Shown one piece after another: positions 52,401-63,200 of a stretch of DNA of 64,000 nucleotides. The notes beneath the pieces are model-generated. The model did no database searches and was not told the DNA's origin. It saw only the letters and a program-made list of their open reading frames with translations. The stretch covers positions 868,001 through 932,000 of the forward strand of contig AP027304.1 in NCBI GenBank assembly GCA_036322835.1. Reading direction: 5' to 3'. Made by a program: the position numbers and the translations under genes. Position 1 is the first letter of the stretch. Each line of letters opens with the position of its first letter. The stretch is from Tenuifilaceae bacterium CYCD. GTDB taxonomy: Bacteria > Bacteroidota > Bacteroidia > Bacteroidales > Tenuifilaceae.

Positions 52401-54529
52401 CAAGCGGAAGCAATAACGTATTTATTGGTAATGAAACAGGACGGAATAACACAAGCGGGAGCTACAACACTTTTTTAGGGTACAAGGCAGGATTGTCGAG
52501 CAATTCTAGTTACAACACTTTTCTTGGTTATGAAACCGGGATTTCAACCACAGCCAATTACAACCTGTTTATTGGGTACCAAACAGGAAATCAGAACACA
52601 TCTGGAACAAGCAATGTATTACTTGGTTATCTGACGGGCTATTTTAACCAAACAGGAGCAAATAATGTGATAATTGGAAATGTAGCTGGATATGGAAAAT
52701 CTGGGTTTTCAATTTCGAGCAACGTTTTTCTAGGCGACTCGGCTGGGTTTGAGAATACCAGCAACTATAACGTATTCCTAGGTAAGGGTAGTGGAAAATC
52801 GAATACTGGCCAGTATAATGCCTTTATGGGGCATCAGGCAGGGCTTAGAAATGTTGGTGGCTCTAACAACGTATTCCTTGGTAACAAAAGCGGATTCTAT
52901 AACACCACTGGAAGTTATAATGTTTTTCTTGGGTTTGAAGCGGGACTTAACAGTAATGCTGACAATAATGTATTTATTGGAAACGAAAGCGGAAAACTTA
53001 GCAACTCGGGGACTAATAATACTTTTCTTGGCTACTATGCTGGTAGAGGGAATACTTCAGGAAGCGATAACGTTTTTTTAGGTACTCAAAGTGGATATAG
53101 CAATGCATCGGGGGCAAAAAATGTTTTCATTGGATACCTTTCTGGTCAGAACTCAGTAGATGCACATTATAATGTGTTTATTGGGAATGAAGCGGGAAAG
53201 ACAAACTATAATGGAACAAGGAATGTTTTTATTGGTTATTTAGCCGGAGTTCTTAATTACAATGGAAGCCGAAATGTAATGATTGGCAATCAAGCGGGTG
53301 TTAAAAATACAGGTGGTTATAGTAATGTATTTGTGGGTGATAGTGCTGGAGCAAAAAATACAACAGGATACCGAAATGTATTTATTGGTAATTACACAGG
53401 TTCAGGTACAAATAGTACCAACAATGTTGTCATTGGATACCAGGCTGCATATAACACAACCTTAAGTCAAGCATCATCCGTCATAATTGGTGCTTACGCA
53501 GGTTATAAAAATTATGGACAACGCAATGTATTTATTGGAGAGTATGCTGGAGAGAATAACACAAGTGCCTATGATAATACATTTATTGGAAGATGGTCTG
53601 GTAAAGCTAACACTACTGGGGGTGGAAATACATATTTAGGAGCATACTCAGGTTATGCAAACACCAACACAACCGGAAAGAACACAATGATTGGCGGCGC
53701 GGCAGGGGATGGAAATGTTTCAGGACAAAACAATACTTTTCTGGGTTTTTACAGCGGAAATTTGAATACAGGCTCCAATAATGTGATGATTGGATATTAT
53801 GCCGGATATAATTCTGGAGCTGTTTCTAATAAACTTTATATTGCTAATTCATCTACTAATCCGTTGATTTATGGAGATTTTAGTGCAAATTACCTAGAGA
53901 TAAACGGTGAAATGAGAATTACTCATGATTCGTCATGGGATGTATGGATTCAGGGAGGAAGTACAACTACCGGGGAAACCAGAAATCTAGCGGTTGTAGG
54001 AGATGCTTCAGGTGATAAATTGTATCTAAACTATGATGCTGAATATACTGCAGGCACGGTTATTAATGGCTATGTAGGGATTGGAAGTACTGTAAATGAT
54101 GCAGCTTATAAACTCAGGGTATATGGGGCTGCCGCAGGAACCTCGTGGACTAATTTATCCGATGTAAGGTGGAAGAAAAATATTACCACTTTAGATAATG
54201 CATTAAATAGATTATTAAAACTAAGGGGTGTTACATATGAATGGAGGGCTAGCGAATTTCCAAAGATGAATTTTGATAACAATGTCCACATCGGGTTCAT
54301 TGCACAGGAAGTTGAAACATTGTTCCCGGAGCTAGTTCTTACTGGCGCTGATGGATTCAAGACACTTGAATACGATAAATTCAGTGCAATTCTACTTGAG
54401 GGCTTAAAAGAACAACAAAAAGAGATAAATAATTTAAAAGATGAAAATGTCAGCCTAAAGCAAAAAGTAAAAGAAATAGATGAACTTAAGGCCGAACTCG
54501 ATGCTATAAAAGCATTGCTTAAAAAGTAA
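49457..54529 (+). CDS. Giant fibre-like protein C: collagen-like, head-repeat and S74 chaperone domains
   Basis: A 1690-residue exported protein. Signal peptide [13 protein letters not shown]-terminal beta domain to about 130; one WLG-type module reading [13 protein letters not shown]; long collagen-like runs ([16 protein letters not shown] ... [16 protein letters not shown]); one NSMWIC module; a last [18 protein letters not shown] module; four [13 protein letters not shown] repeats; about 48 head repeats (about 655-1458); and a S74 chaperone starting [14 protein letters not shown] (Ser1568) with [16 protein letters not shown], followed by a coiled coil of about 45 residues. It carries a G+C-rich 866-bp block identical to one in gene D and an internal 447-bp duplication. 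A trimeric surface fibre is inferred. Confidence 0.85.
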   Translation: MKNLLSLSLGLIICSFVIAQTPHGFNYQGVLRNTEGQVAANQNATLRISLLNNDGTITHYSELHSITTNSFGLFNLVIGNGTEASSLFSSIPWSNGEIYLKIEVKLDGASTYSNMGSQLLQFVPYALFAADGITIQWMGALTSAPSSPTKNQAYYNSTDKKSYIWDGDSWEALCVDGATGPQGEVGPVGPQGETGLQGVQGIQGATGSQGAQGAQGATGPQGPQGLQGATGPQGPQGPAGIGLNLRGSWSADSTYIEGDYVFNASSTNVLVNSMWICQAPVGPSSTQPKDDLTSWVEFEAPQGPEGPQGPQGPAGPQGQTGAEGPIGPQGITGEQGPTGPQGIVGPQGSSGENGISLVWKGISATEIDSPQPNWAYYNSSDKKSYVWDGDSWEIIAMDGAEGETGPMVSGANGQMLVHDGTTWAATSAITLKSDTLGIGLNAPVSRLIVQGDASALPSDPIFEVKNKDGKVVLGVYNEGVRVYVDDSGAKGARGGFAVGGLSTQTKGEVEYFRITPDSARIYIDTSSAKGAKGGFAIGGLSTQTKGGAYELMRVTKDSTRIYIGDNSTKGARGGFAVGGLSTQTKNTSYDLLRVTRDSTRIYVNESVTKGARGGFAVGGLSTQTKTPASQFMNITPDNYFIGHQAGDSINGGLYNSFMGYQSGISNTTGSNNVFLGYQSGYLNKTGSNNVVIGNETSRNSTNGSFNTFLGYKSGFLSNSSYNTFLGYETGVSTTANYNSFIGYQAGNMNTTGANNVFLGYQSGYSNQNGSYNVIIGNLSGFLGTNGHSNVFLGDSSGHGNTNSYNVFIGKGSGKVNSGEYNSFMGFRAGLMNTSGSNNVFIGNETGRNSTTGSFNTYLGYKAGLSSNSSYNTFLGYETGVSTTANYNSFIGYQAGNMNTVGANNVFLGYQSGYSNQNGSYNVIIGNLSGFLGTNGHSNVFIGDSSGHGNTNSYNVFIGKGSGKVNSGEYNTFMGFRAGLMNTSGSNNVFIGNETGRNNTSGSYNTFLGYKAGLSSNSSYNTFLGYETGISTTANYNLFIGYQTGNQNTSGTSNVLLGYLTGYFNQTGANNVIIGNVAGYGKSGFSISSNVFLGDSAGFENTSNYNVFLGKGSGKSNTGQYNAFMGHQAGLRNVGGSNNVFLGNKSGFYNTTGSYNVFLGFEAGLNSNADNNVFIGNESGKLSNSGTNNTFLGYYAGRGNTSGSDNVFLGTQSGYSNASGAKNVFIGYLSGQNSVDAHYNVFIGNEAGKTNYNGTRNVFIGYLAGVLNYNGSRNVMIGNQAGVKNTGGYSNVFVGDSAGAKNTTGYRNVFIGNYTGSGTNSTNNVVIGYQAAYNTTLSQASSVIIGAYAGYKNYGQRNVFIGEYAGENNTSAYDNTFIGRWSGKANTTGGGNTYLGAYSGYANTNTTGKNTMIGGAAGDGNVSGQNNTFLGFYSGNLNTGSNNVMIGYYAGYNSGAVSNKLYIANSSTNPLIYGDFSANYLEINGEMRITHDSSWDVWIQGGSTTTGETRNLAVVGDASGDKLYLNYDAEYTAGTVINGYVGIGSTVNDAAYKLRVYGAAAGTSWTNLSDVRWKKNITTLDNALNRLLKLRGVTYEWRASEFPKMNFDNNVHIGFIAQEVETLFPELVLTGADGFKTLEYDKFSAILLEGLKEQQKEINNLKDENVSLKQKVKEIDELKAELDAIKALLKK
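50576..51441 (+). repeat. G+C-rich 866-bp block in gene C, identical to 56781-57646
   Basis: By eye comparison every base matches the copy in gene D at an offset of 6205. It runs from the last YYNSSDK module through the four [13 protein letters not shown] repeats into the first head unit. The G+C-rich part begins near 50700, with codons such as GGC, GCC and CTC, in sharp contrast to the AT-rich codons on both sides. Confidence 0.9.
51419..53830 (+). repeat. Head-repeat array of giant protein C
   Basis: About 48 tandem units of 16-17 codons, the longest of the four arrays. It contains a 149-codon higher-order repeat present about three times at 51521-52867. Confidence 0.88.
51521..52867 (+). 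repeat. Higher-order repeat of nine head units (447 bp), three copies
   Basis: Copy 1 51521-51967, copy 2 51968-52414 and copy 3 52415-52867. Each holds nine units with lengths 17-16-16-17-17-17-16-16-17 residues. Copies 1 and 2 differ by a few bases; copy 3 is more diverged and 6 bases longer in its sixth unit. Confidence 0.88.
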
Positions 54530-54545
54530 TGTTTCAACTAAATTT

Positions 54546-54586
54546 AAAGAGAAACCGAATCTTTTCAGGTTCGGTTTCTCTTTTTA
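54546..54586 (+). terminator. Terminator after giant gene C
   Basis: AAAGAGAAACCGAA / TTCGGTTTCTCTTT with a 10-base loop and T-run, 17 bases after the stop. Confidence 0.88.
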
Positions 54587-54698
54587 AATACTCAATCCAC
54601 CTACTCATCAAAACTCATTGCAATTAGTTGACATTAACCCAGATAAATGGTAAATTGTTTTATTTGGTTCTCTGAAAAATCACTAAAACAATACGACC

Positions 54699-57600
54699 AT
54701 GAAAAAGTTCCTTGTAATTCTAATTGGACTGTTGTTTTCTGAAACAATCATAGCCCAAACACCAACGGGATTCAGCTACCAATCTGTACTAAGAGACTCA
54801 GAAGGTCAGGTGTTAGCCAACCAAAACGCAACGCTGCGTATTAGCCTTACCAACAACGATGGATCAATTGCATACTATTCCGAAACTCATATCGTAACAT
54901 CCACAGCACAAGGTATTGTTTCATTAACTGTAGGCGATGGGCAGAATAAAACGGGAAGTTTTTTAGATACACCATGGGGCTCACAGCCTATCTATATCAA
55001 CATAGAGATAATGCTTAGTGGAGCTAGTGCTTACACTCAACTTGGAAGGCAACAACTGCAATCTGTACCCTATGCGCTGTTTGCTGCCGATGGAATTAGT
55101 GTTCAATGGCTAGGCTCTTTATCGATTGAGCCAGCATCACCAGCTAAAAACCAGGCATACTACAATACAACGGATAAGAAGTCATATATATGGGATGGAA
55201 ATTCGTGGGAAATTCTTTCCCAGGATGGTGAAATTGGGCCTCAAGGTGAAACTGGAAGCGTAGGACCTCAGGGTGAAACGGGTGTTCAAGGGGTACAAGG
55301 AATACAAGGTAATCCCGGAATTGATGGCATATCCTTACTCTGGTTGGGATCCTTTGACGTAACCCCTACTCCTTCTTCAAGTAATCAAGCATACTATAAC
55401 TCAACAGATAAAATCTCTTATATCTGGGATGGAAACTCATGGGAAATTCTTGTTAAGGATGGCCCGATAGGTCCTCAAGGTGAAACTGGAAGCGCAGGCC
55501 CTCAGGGTGAATCGGGCTCGGCTGGAGCCGATGGAATTTCTCTGGTGTGGCTTGGAAGTTATTCTGTAGCACCAACCCCAACCGGAGCAAATCAAGCGTA
55601 CTACAATTCAGCTGAAAAAAAATCCTACATATGGGATGGTGATTCTTGGGAAATAGTAGTTCAGGATGGAGCGCAGGGGGAACAAGGAATTCAAGGCGAA
55701 AAAGGACTGCAGGGTTTACAAGGATTACCGGGGGAAACTGGTCCGCAAGGTGCTCAGGGAATTCAAGGAGAAACAGGGCCTCAAGGTGCTACTGGGCCAC
55801 AAGGGGAACAAGGTCCAACTGGGCCAACCGGACCACAAGGACCTGCTGGCGTTGGATTAACCTTAAGGGGAGAATGGAGCTTGGACTCAACCTATGTGGA
55901 GGGGGATTATGTCTTTGATGAATCCACCAGTGATCCTCTCATAAACTCAATGTGGATTTGCCAATCCAATGTTGGGCCTATTGCTACGCAGCCCAAAGAT
56001 GATGCAACGCACTGGGTTGAATTCGAGGCCCCGGCTGGTCCAACGGGTCCCGAAGGTCCTCAGGGCCCTCAAGGTTCAACAGGGCCACAAGGCGCTACAG
56101 GAGCGGATGGAACATCACTGCTGTGGCTAGGCACAAGAACAACAAACCCCGACTCCCCTTCGTTGAATAATGCATACTATAATTCTACAGATAAAAAATC
56201 TTATGTCTGGAACGGAAGTTCATGGAATATAATTGCGCAAGATGGGTCGCAAGGCCCTATTGGACAAATCGGACCACAAGGTCTTGAAGGAGATATCGGT
56301 GATACAGGTCCTGCTGGGCCTACGGGTGCTAATGGAATATCGTTAATTTGGCTTGGAACAAAAACAAGTGCTCCTACAACACCTAGTTTGAATCAAGCAT
56401 ACTATAACTCTGTTCTTCTTAAATCATATGTATGGGATGGTGATTCCTGGGAAATTATTGCTCAGGATGGAGCCACCGGACCAAAAGGCGACACAGGAGC
56501 CACTGGTCCTATTGGAGCCACTGGTGCTAATGGCATTTCTATTATCTGGTTAGGAAATTTAGCAACAGCACCTATAAGCCCAAGCCTAAATCAAGCATAC
56601 TACAACACAACGCTCTTTAAATCACATATCTGGGATGGCGATTCCTGGGAAATATTAACTCAGGATGGAGCACAAGGGACACAGGGCCTTACTGGGCCAC
56701 AAGGGCCTTCGGGAACAAATGGAATTTCAATCATATGGAAAGGAAGTCTAGCATCTGCACCCTCATCGCCTTCGTTGAATTGGGCATACTACAACTCTTC
56801 TGACAAAAAGTCCTACGTGTGGGATGGCGATTCCTGGGAGATTATAGCAATGGATGGTGCTGAAGGGGAAACCGGCCCCATGGTTTCTGGAGCAAATGGG
56901 CAGATGCTCGTTCATGATGGTACAACCTGGGCGGCGACCAGCGCCATTACGTTGAAGTCCGACACGCTTGGTATTGGCCTGAACGCCCCCGTATCGAGGC
57001 TAATTGTTCAGGGTGATGCATCGGCACTACCATCGGATCCCATATTTGAGGTAAAGAACAAGGACGGCAAGGTGGTTCTGGGGGTTTACAACGAAGGCGT
57101 TAGGGTGTATGTTGACGATAGCGGGGCCAAGGGCGCCAGGGGCGGATTCGCCGTAGGGGGACTCAGCACCCAGACCAAGGGCGAGGTGGAGTACTTCAGG
57201 ATCACCCCGGATAGCGCCCGGATATACATCGACACCAGCTCCGCCAAGGGCGCCAAGGGCGGATTCGCCATCGGCGGCCTCAGCACCCAGACCAAGGGCG
57301 GCGCCTACGAGCTGATGAGGGTTACCAAGGATAGCACCCGGATATACATCGGCGACAACTCCACCAAGGGCGCCCGCGGGGGGTTTGCCGTGGGCGGGCT
57401 CAGCACCCAGACCAAGAATACCTCCTACGATTTGCTCCGCGTAACCAGGGATAGCACCCGCATATACGTCAACGAGAGCGTGACCAAGGGTGCCCGCGGG
57501 GGGTTCGCCGTGGGCGGGCTCAGCACCCAGACCAAGACCCCAGCCTCCCAGTTCATGAATATCACCCCCGACAACTACTTCATCGGCCACCAGGCCGGCG

Positions 57601-60080
57601 ATAGCATCAACGGGGGGCTCTACAACTCGTTCATGGGGTATCAAAGCGGGAAGGCCAACACCACCGGCTCCAGCAACGTGTTCCTGGGGTACCTCTCCGG
57701 TAGAATGAACCAGACGGGCGGGAACAACGTTGTTGTGGGGAATCTTGCCGGATACCTCGGCGCCACCGGCTCCAGCAACGTGTTCCTGGGCGATTCTGCG
57801 GGGTTTGGGAACACCAGCAGCTACAACGTATTCCTCGGGAAGGGCAGCGGGAAGGCCAACACCGGGCAGTACAACTCCTTCATGGGGTACCACGCGGGAC
57901 TTTCAAACATTTCGGGAAGCAACAATGTATTCATTGGAAACGAAGCTGGATTATCAAATAAGACAGGTAGTTTCAACGTGTTCCTAGGCTACAGGGCTGG
58001 CTATTCCAACACGTATAGTTACAATACTTTTTTAGGCTATCAGGCTGGCAAAGCAAATACTAATGGTCAGTACAACTCTTTTATGGGATATAACGCAGGT
58101 CTGTCAAACCAATCGGGGAGCAGTAATATATTCATTGGAAATGCCTCAGGGCAAGCCAACATCGCCGGATCAAACAATGTTTTTCTTGGAAACTTGGCAG
58201 GGTTGAATAGCAATGCAAGTAATAACATCTTCCTTGGCAACGAAGCCGGTAGGCACACTTCTTCCGGTAATAACAATGCATTCTTAGGCAATAATGCAGG
58301 AAAAGCAAACACAATTGGATCAAGCAATGTGTTTATAGGCAACCAAAGTGGAGCAAATAATACTGAAGGAGGCGATAATGTGTTCCTTGGAACTCAGGCT
58401 GGTTTTGTTAATACAACAGGATTTTACAATACTATACTGGGGTTTGAAGCTGGGTTGAATAATAATGGCAGCGATAATACCTTCATTGGCTATCGTGCAG
58501 GAAAATCACAGCAAAGTCAAGGCGGAAATGTTTATATTGGAAGCAAAGCTGGTAGAGATGCAACTAATGGAACACAGAATGTTTACATTGGCGAATCTAC
58601 TGGATTAAGCACAACATACGGCAAAGCCAACGTTTTTATAGGTTATGAAGCCGGATTGAGCACCACCGGAGATGCAAGCATTACCGACAAAGGTAGCTAT
58701 AATGTATATTTAGGCTATCAAGCAGGGAGAGCAGGTAACTTAGTGTTCAGAAATGTTTTTCTAGGATACCAGGCAGGGATGAATACGTATGCCGGAGTTG
58801 ACAACGAGGGATCTGTGAATGTTTTTATTGGTTCCGAGGCCGGATTGACTAACACCATTGGGTATGCCAACACGGCACTGGGGGAACAAGCCTTAAAATC
58901 CAACACAACGGGTTATGGCAATGTTGCCATTGGCCGTAGACCTCTTATCAGCAATATAAGTGGAATATTCAACATTGCAGTAGGAAATACCGCGTTGTTT
59001 TACAACCAAACAGGAAAAGGGAATGTTGCCGTGGGGTCGGGAGCATTAGGTTCTGTGACTGCATCCGATCATAGTGTTGCAGTTGGAGAGGGTGCACTTA
59101 TTTTATCTCTTGATAGTGCAAACGTTGCAGTTGGCCCTTATGCCCTTGGTTATTTGAGAAATGGGATAAACAATACAGCAATTGGAAAGAAGGCAAATGT
59201 GGCCGTATTAATGGGTACCTACAACAATACCACAGCAATAGGATATGAAGCGGTTGTTAATGCGTCCGATCAAGTTGTTATTGGAAATGCCTCCGTTACT
59301 AGTTTTATCGTAAAGGGTGTATATAATGCAACATCAACAGATGCCCCGAATGTTTACGTTTCCTCAACCGGGCAAGTAATGCGAACAACCGCATCAACTG
59401 TAACAGGAAGTGGCACTACAAATAAAATTGCCTTTTGGAATGGATCTAGCACAATTACATCAAATTCCAATTTGCATTGGGATAACACCAACAGTTACCT
59501 AGGGATTGGAGAAACGACCCCAGACGCAAGGCTTCATATAAATCAAGCTACAGGATCCCTTCCGATAAGAATTACAAAGGCAACATCATCAAATTACTGG
59601 GGTTTTGGAGTAAGAGTTGCGGGTACAGATAATGATGATTTGGTGTTTGCATATAACGGAACAGTTAAAGGTTACATTGATGATGCCGATGGGTCGTGGG
59701 ATCAAGCATCCGACATGCGTTTAAAAGAAGACATACGGCCGCTTGGCTCTGTTCTATCAAAAGTTTTAATGCTTAAACCATCAAGTTTTTACTTCAAAAA
59801 CACTGGCAATCCAAACAAAAAATCGATAGGATTTATTGCCCAAGATGTAGAAGAACTATTTCCCAATCTAGTGAATACTTTTAAGGAAGAAAACGGAATC
59901 GTTTATAAAGGGCTATCGTATAACGATTTTGCAGTTCTATCCATACAATCAATTATTGAACTTAACCAAAAATTAGAAAACACCATTAAAGCACAGGAGG
60001 AAACCATAGACAATTTAAAGCAGGAAGTTGATCTTTTGAAGATTAAAATTGAGGAGATACTTCAAGCAACGACCAAGTAA
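54699..60080 (+). CDS. Giant fibre-like protein D: multiple collagen-like modules, head repeats and S74 chaperone
   Basis: A 1793-residue exported protein, the longest of the four. Signal peptide LVILIGLLFSETIIA; N-terminal beta domain to about 130; seven WLG/YYNSTDK/WDGDSWE modules, the last one shared with gene C, separated by collagen-like runs, and one NSMWIC module (about 130-725); four [13 protein letters not shown] repeats; about 32 head repeats, the last eight changing to the wording of true YadA heads (NVAVGSGALG, NTAIGKKANV); then SDMRLKEDIRPLGS (Ser1671) with IGFIAQDVEELFPNLV and a long coiled coil. Residues about 690-1066 are encoded by G+C-rich DNA. A trimeric surface fibre with self-cleaving chaperone is inferred. 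Confidence 0.85.
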   Translation: MKKFLVILIGLLFSETIIAQTPTGFSYQSVLRDSEGQVLANQNATLRISLTNNDGSIAYYSETHIVTSTAQGIVSLTVGDGQNKTGSFLDTPWGSQPIYINIEIMLSGASAYTQLGRQQLQSVPYALFAADGISVQWLGSLSIEPASPAKNQAYYNTTDKKSYIWDGNSWEILSQDGEIGPQGETGSVGPQGETGVQGVQGIQGNPGIDGISLLWLGSFDVTPTPSSSNQAYYNSTDKISYIWDGNSWEILVKDGPIGPQGETGSAGPQGESGSAGADGISLVWLGSYSVAPTPTGANQAYYNSAEKKSYIWDGDSWEIVVQDGAQGEQGIQGEKGLQGLQGLPGETGPQGAQGIQGETGPQGATGPQGEQGPTGPTGPQGPAGVGLTLRGEWSLDSTYVEGDYVFDESTSDPLINSMWICQSNVGPIATQPKDDATHWVEFEAPAGPTGPEGPQGPQGSTGPQGATGADGTSLLWLGTRTTNPDSPSLNNAYYNSTDKKSYVWNGSSWNIIAQDGSQGPIGQIGPQGLEGDIGDTGPAGPTGANGISLIWLGTKTSAPTTPSLNQAYYNSVLLKSYVWDGDSWEIIAQDGATGPKGDTGATGPIGATGANGISIIWLGNLATAPISPSLNQAYYNTTLFKSHIWDGDSWEILTQDGAQGTQGLTGPQGPSGTNGISIIWKGSLASAPSSPSLNWAYYNSSDKKSYVWDGDSWEIIAMDGAEGETGPMVSGANGQMLVHDGTTWAATSAITLKSDTLGIGLNAPVSRLIVQGDASALPSDPIFEVKNKDGKVVLGVYNEGVRVYVDDSGAKGARGGFAVGGLSTQTKGEVEYFRITPDSARIYIDTSSAKGAKGGFAIGGLSTQTKGGAYELMRVTKDSTRIYIGDNSTKGARGGFAVGGLSTQTKNTSYDLLRVTRDSTRIYVNESVTKGARGGFAVGGLSTQTKTPASQFMNITPDNYFIGHQAGDSINGGLYNSFMGYQSGKANTTGSSNVFLGYLSGRMNQTGGNNVVVGNLAGYLGATGSSNVFLGDSAGFGNTSSYNVFLGKGSGKANTGQYNSFMGYHAGLSNISGSNNVFIGNEAGLSNKTGSFNVFLGYRAGYSNTYSYNTFLGYQAGKANTNGQYNSFMGYNAGLSNQSGSSNIFIGNASGQANIAGSNNVFLGNLAGLNSNASNNIFLGNEAGRHTSSGNNNAFLGNNAGKANTIGSSNVFIGNQSGANNTEGGDNVFLGTQAGFVNTTGFYNTILGFEAGLNNNGSDNTFIGYRAGKSQQSQGGNVYIGSKAGRDATNGTQNVYIGESTGLSTTYGKANVFIGYEAGLSTTGDASITDKGSYNVYLGYQAGRAGNLVFRNVFLGYQAGMNTYAGVDNEGSVNVFIGSEAGLTNTIGYANTALGEQALKSNTTGYGNVAIGRRPLISNISGIFNIAVGNTALFYNQTGKGNVAVGSGALGSVTASDHSVAVGEGALILSLDSANVAVGPYALGYLRNGINNTAIGKKANVAVLMGTYNNTTAIGYEAVVNASDQVVIGNASVTSFIVKGVYNATSTDAPNVYVSSTGQVMRTTASTVTGSGTTNKIAFWNGSSTITSNSNLHWDNTNSYLGIGETTPDARLHINQATGSLPIRITKATSSNYWGFGVRVAGTDNDDLVFAYNGTVKGYIDDADGSWDQASDMRLKEDIRPLGSVLSKVLMLKPSSFYFKNTGNPNKKSIGFIAQDVEELFPNLVNTFKEENGIVYKGLSYNDFAVLSIQSIIELNQKLENTIKAQEETIDNLKQEVDLLKIKIEEILQATTK
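56781..57646 (+). repeat. G+C-rich 866-bp block in gene D, identical to 50576-51441
   Basis: Same sequence as in gene C. Here the G+C-rich composition continues past the shared block to about 57898, through five more head units with synonymous G+C-rich codons, so copy D holds the longer form and may be the donor. Confidence 0.9.
57624..59295 (+). repeat. Head-repeat array of giant protein D
   Basis: About 32 units. The first six lie in G+C-rich DNA and the rest are AT-rich. Two units in the middle carry inserts of 5-7 residues. From about 58860 units follow the canonical N-x-A-x-G wording of YadA heads. Confidence 0.87.
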
Positions 60081-60098
60081 TATAACATAACTATTCCA

Positions 60099-60138
60099 CA
60101 AAGGATTTGCAATCGGCAGTTATCTGTCCTTTTTATCT
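60099..60138 (+). terminator. Possible weak terminator after giant gene D
   Basis: AAAGGA at 60099-60104 can pair with TCCTTT about 20 bases later, followed by a T-run. The stem is short, so the call is weak. Confidence 0.33.
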
Positions 60139-60230
60139 ATTCTAGGATTAGTATTAAGTTTTGTTTTTACAACAAATTAACTGTAACTTTTATTTATTTT
60201 TTATACTTTTATGATTCAATCATTTGGGCT

Positions 60231-63200
60231 ATGAGGCAATTTAATCTTACATTATTCCTTCTACTAACAATATCAGCGCTGTCTAATGCTCAGCATTTAA
60301 ACAAATTGGGTCATCCTCTTATTACAAACTTTCCACCCGAAAGTTACAACGGTGCGGAACAAACCTGGAGTATAGTTCAGGACAATAGAGGCGTAATGTA
60401 CTTTGGAACCGAAACCAACGGCGTTTTGGAGTACGATGGCAATAGCTGGAGAAAAATAAACGTGACCGACGGGAAGCCTGTATACTCGATGGTTAAAGGG
60501 AATAATGGAACCATATATGTAGGAACATCAGGAGATTTTGGTTACTTAGAGCCAAATGCCCAAGGGAAACTAGAATATGTTTCATTAGCCCAAAACCTCC
60601 CCGATTCAATCAGGCAAGGGTTTACACACGTATTTAAAACATACTCTTATAAGGAGAACATTTACTTCTGCACATTTGCCTATATATTTAAATACGATGG
60701 AAAAGAAATTTTTCCTATTTTTCTAGGAGATAGAAGAGAAACTGGAAACTTCTTCACCTTCCTCATTGATAATACAATTTATGTGGGAAGCTACCTAAAA
60801 GGATTGGCTATTTACAACGAAGATGGCACGCACAAACTAGCTCCCGGTTCAAAAAGTTTTGAGGGAAAAGATATTTACAATATACTTAAACTTGACGAAT
60901 CCCATTTATTGGTAATAACCAGTGATGGCTATTACAAGTATAATTTCAAAAATGGTGCTACTGCAGTTTTTGATGACCCCGATGGTTTCTTTAAGAAAAT
61001 GACCGACCAACTCGGGTTACCCTACCATTCTATTTTATTTGACAACAAAATAGGCATAGGAATGGTGCAATCCGATATGTTCAGTTTTATTGAGTTAAAC
61101 AAAAATGGAAGTCCACAAAACATCATTAACAAAGGAATAGGACTTCATGGAAGCCAAGTCCCCTTTTTGTTTAAAGAAAAAGAGGATCCTCTTTGGTTAG
61201 CGCTCTTTGATGGTGGTATTGCCAAAGCAGAGATCAACTCTAACATCCGTAGATTTGCCAAAGAAAGCGGTATCGACGAAATTATTAACGATATAGTTAG
61301 TTTTGAAGGGACCATTTACATAGCAACGTTTAATGGCGTATACTATCTCTCTAGTGAAAAAAATAGCACTCCAACATTTAAGCCGGCTGAAAATATTAAT
61401 GGTCTAACTTGGGATTTAACTATCTTCTACCCTCCGAATTCCAGGCCCATTCTGTTGGCAGGGACATACACAAATGGCATCTATGAAATTAAAGGGAATA
61501 AGGGAGTTTCGATTAGCGATCCCTTAAAAAAGGAATTCCCGGATGTTCAACACAATGTATTCTGCCTATACCAATCAAAACAGCACCCAGAAACATTGTT
61601 TATTGGGAAAAACCATGGATTATCTAACTTAATTTGGAAATCGGGTAAATGGGTTAAAACCGTTAATCTCTTTAAAGAAGAGATTAACGGAGAAATTAAA
61701 AGCATTTCTGAAGATAAATATGGAAATCTATGGCTATCTATACCATCCAAAGGGATAAGGGTTATTAATTCCAACCAAAAAATCATCAATTTTTCTAACT
61801 CTAAGTATTTAGAAGGGCTTAAAGACATTTATTTCTTTGATAAAAATGATAGTTTAATTTTAATCTCTTCCAAGGGAATTTACGAGTATAACTACAAGGA
61901 TAGCAGCTTCTTACCTGGAGGAATGCCTAAGCCATACTCCAACACAAAGGGCGTTTTTCGAATTCAAAAAACAAAAAAAGGTTATGCCCTTGTTTGTAAC
62001 GATGAAAGTACTGGAAAATACTGGGCTGAACTTATAGAAAAAGATAACACTGGCAAATGGTTTGTAAACTCAACCGCTTTCAAAAGGTTACCGACAAAAC
62101 AATCCGATGGATTCTATGTCGACAACGATGGGATTATTTGGATTGGTATGTCTAAAGAACTTTATAGCTACAACCCTTCCATAGAGCGCAATTACAACAA
62201 ACCATACTATGCTATAATTCGCAAAGTAATCGCTAAAGACTCTTTGCTTTTTGATGGATATTACTACTCGGTTAACGAGAATGGGAAAAAACTCCAGTCA
62301 ATCGAGCAACAGTCAATTCAAACCTACAAACTTTCATATAAATATAATGGTGTAGTTATAAGTTATGCCGCGCCATTTTTCGAAAAGGAAAGCGATATTC
62401 ACTACAGCCATTACCTTGAAGGTTCGGATGAAAAAATCTGGAGTAAATGGGATAGCCGAACAGAAACCACCTATACCAACTTACGCGAAGGGGAATACAC
62501 CTTTTATGTAAAAGCTAAGAATATTTATGATAACGAAAGTATTGTGGCATCATACTCGTTTGAGATCAGGCCTCCTTGGTACCGAACAATTCTTGCCTAC
62601 ATACTTTATGTAATCCTATTTATTGCTCTTGTTTGGGGAATAGTCAAATGGAATACGCGTAGACTAATTGCAGAAAAAGAGCACCTTGAGCAATTAGTTA
62701 AAGAGCGTACCGCAGAGGTTGTAGCCCAAAAAGAGGAAATTGAGGTTCAAAAAGAAAAGATTGCCGCTCAAAACGAAGAAATAAAAAGTAGCATCCATTA
62801 CGCAAGCCGAATTCAAGGTGCAATATTAACTCCTGCTGAACAGGTTAATAGAATATTCCCCAATAACTTTATCCTTTACTTACCAAGGGATATTGTGAGC
62901 GGAGATTTCTACTATATCACTCAAATTGGAAGTAAAAAAATTAGTGTAGTTGCCGACTGTACCGGACATGGAGTTCCTGGAGGGTTTATGAGTATGCTTG
63001 GGGTTTCTTTCCTAACCCAAATCATTTCTCAAACCGAAGAGCTGCATGCAGCTACAATTCTAAACAAATTACGCCAGCAGGTTATTACGGCGCTCCATCA
63101 AACCGGAGAGATTGGTGGTAGCAAGGATGGTATGGACTTAGCTCTATATATACTTGACGAGCAAACCATGAGATTAGAGTTTGCGGGTGCCAATAATCCA

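Noticed and set aside
57027-57893. A 288-residue open frame antisense to giant gene D (and a 205-residue one at 50822-51439 antisense to gene C)
   Set aside because: Both are shadows of the G+C-rich repeat-coding block. Low stop frequency there and the periodic codons produce them, and their products (repeats of [14 protein letters not shown]) match nothing and mirror the sense repeats.
40392-60080. Prophage tail-fibre genes
   Set aside because: S74 chaperones and collagen-like runs are typical of phage fibres, but no capsid, terminase, portal, tail or integrase gene is near, and all four proteins carry signal peptides, so host surface proteins are more likely.
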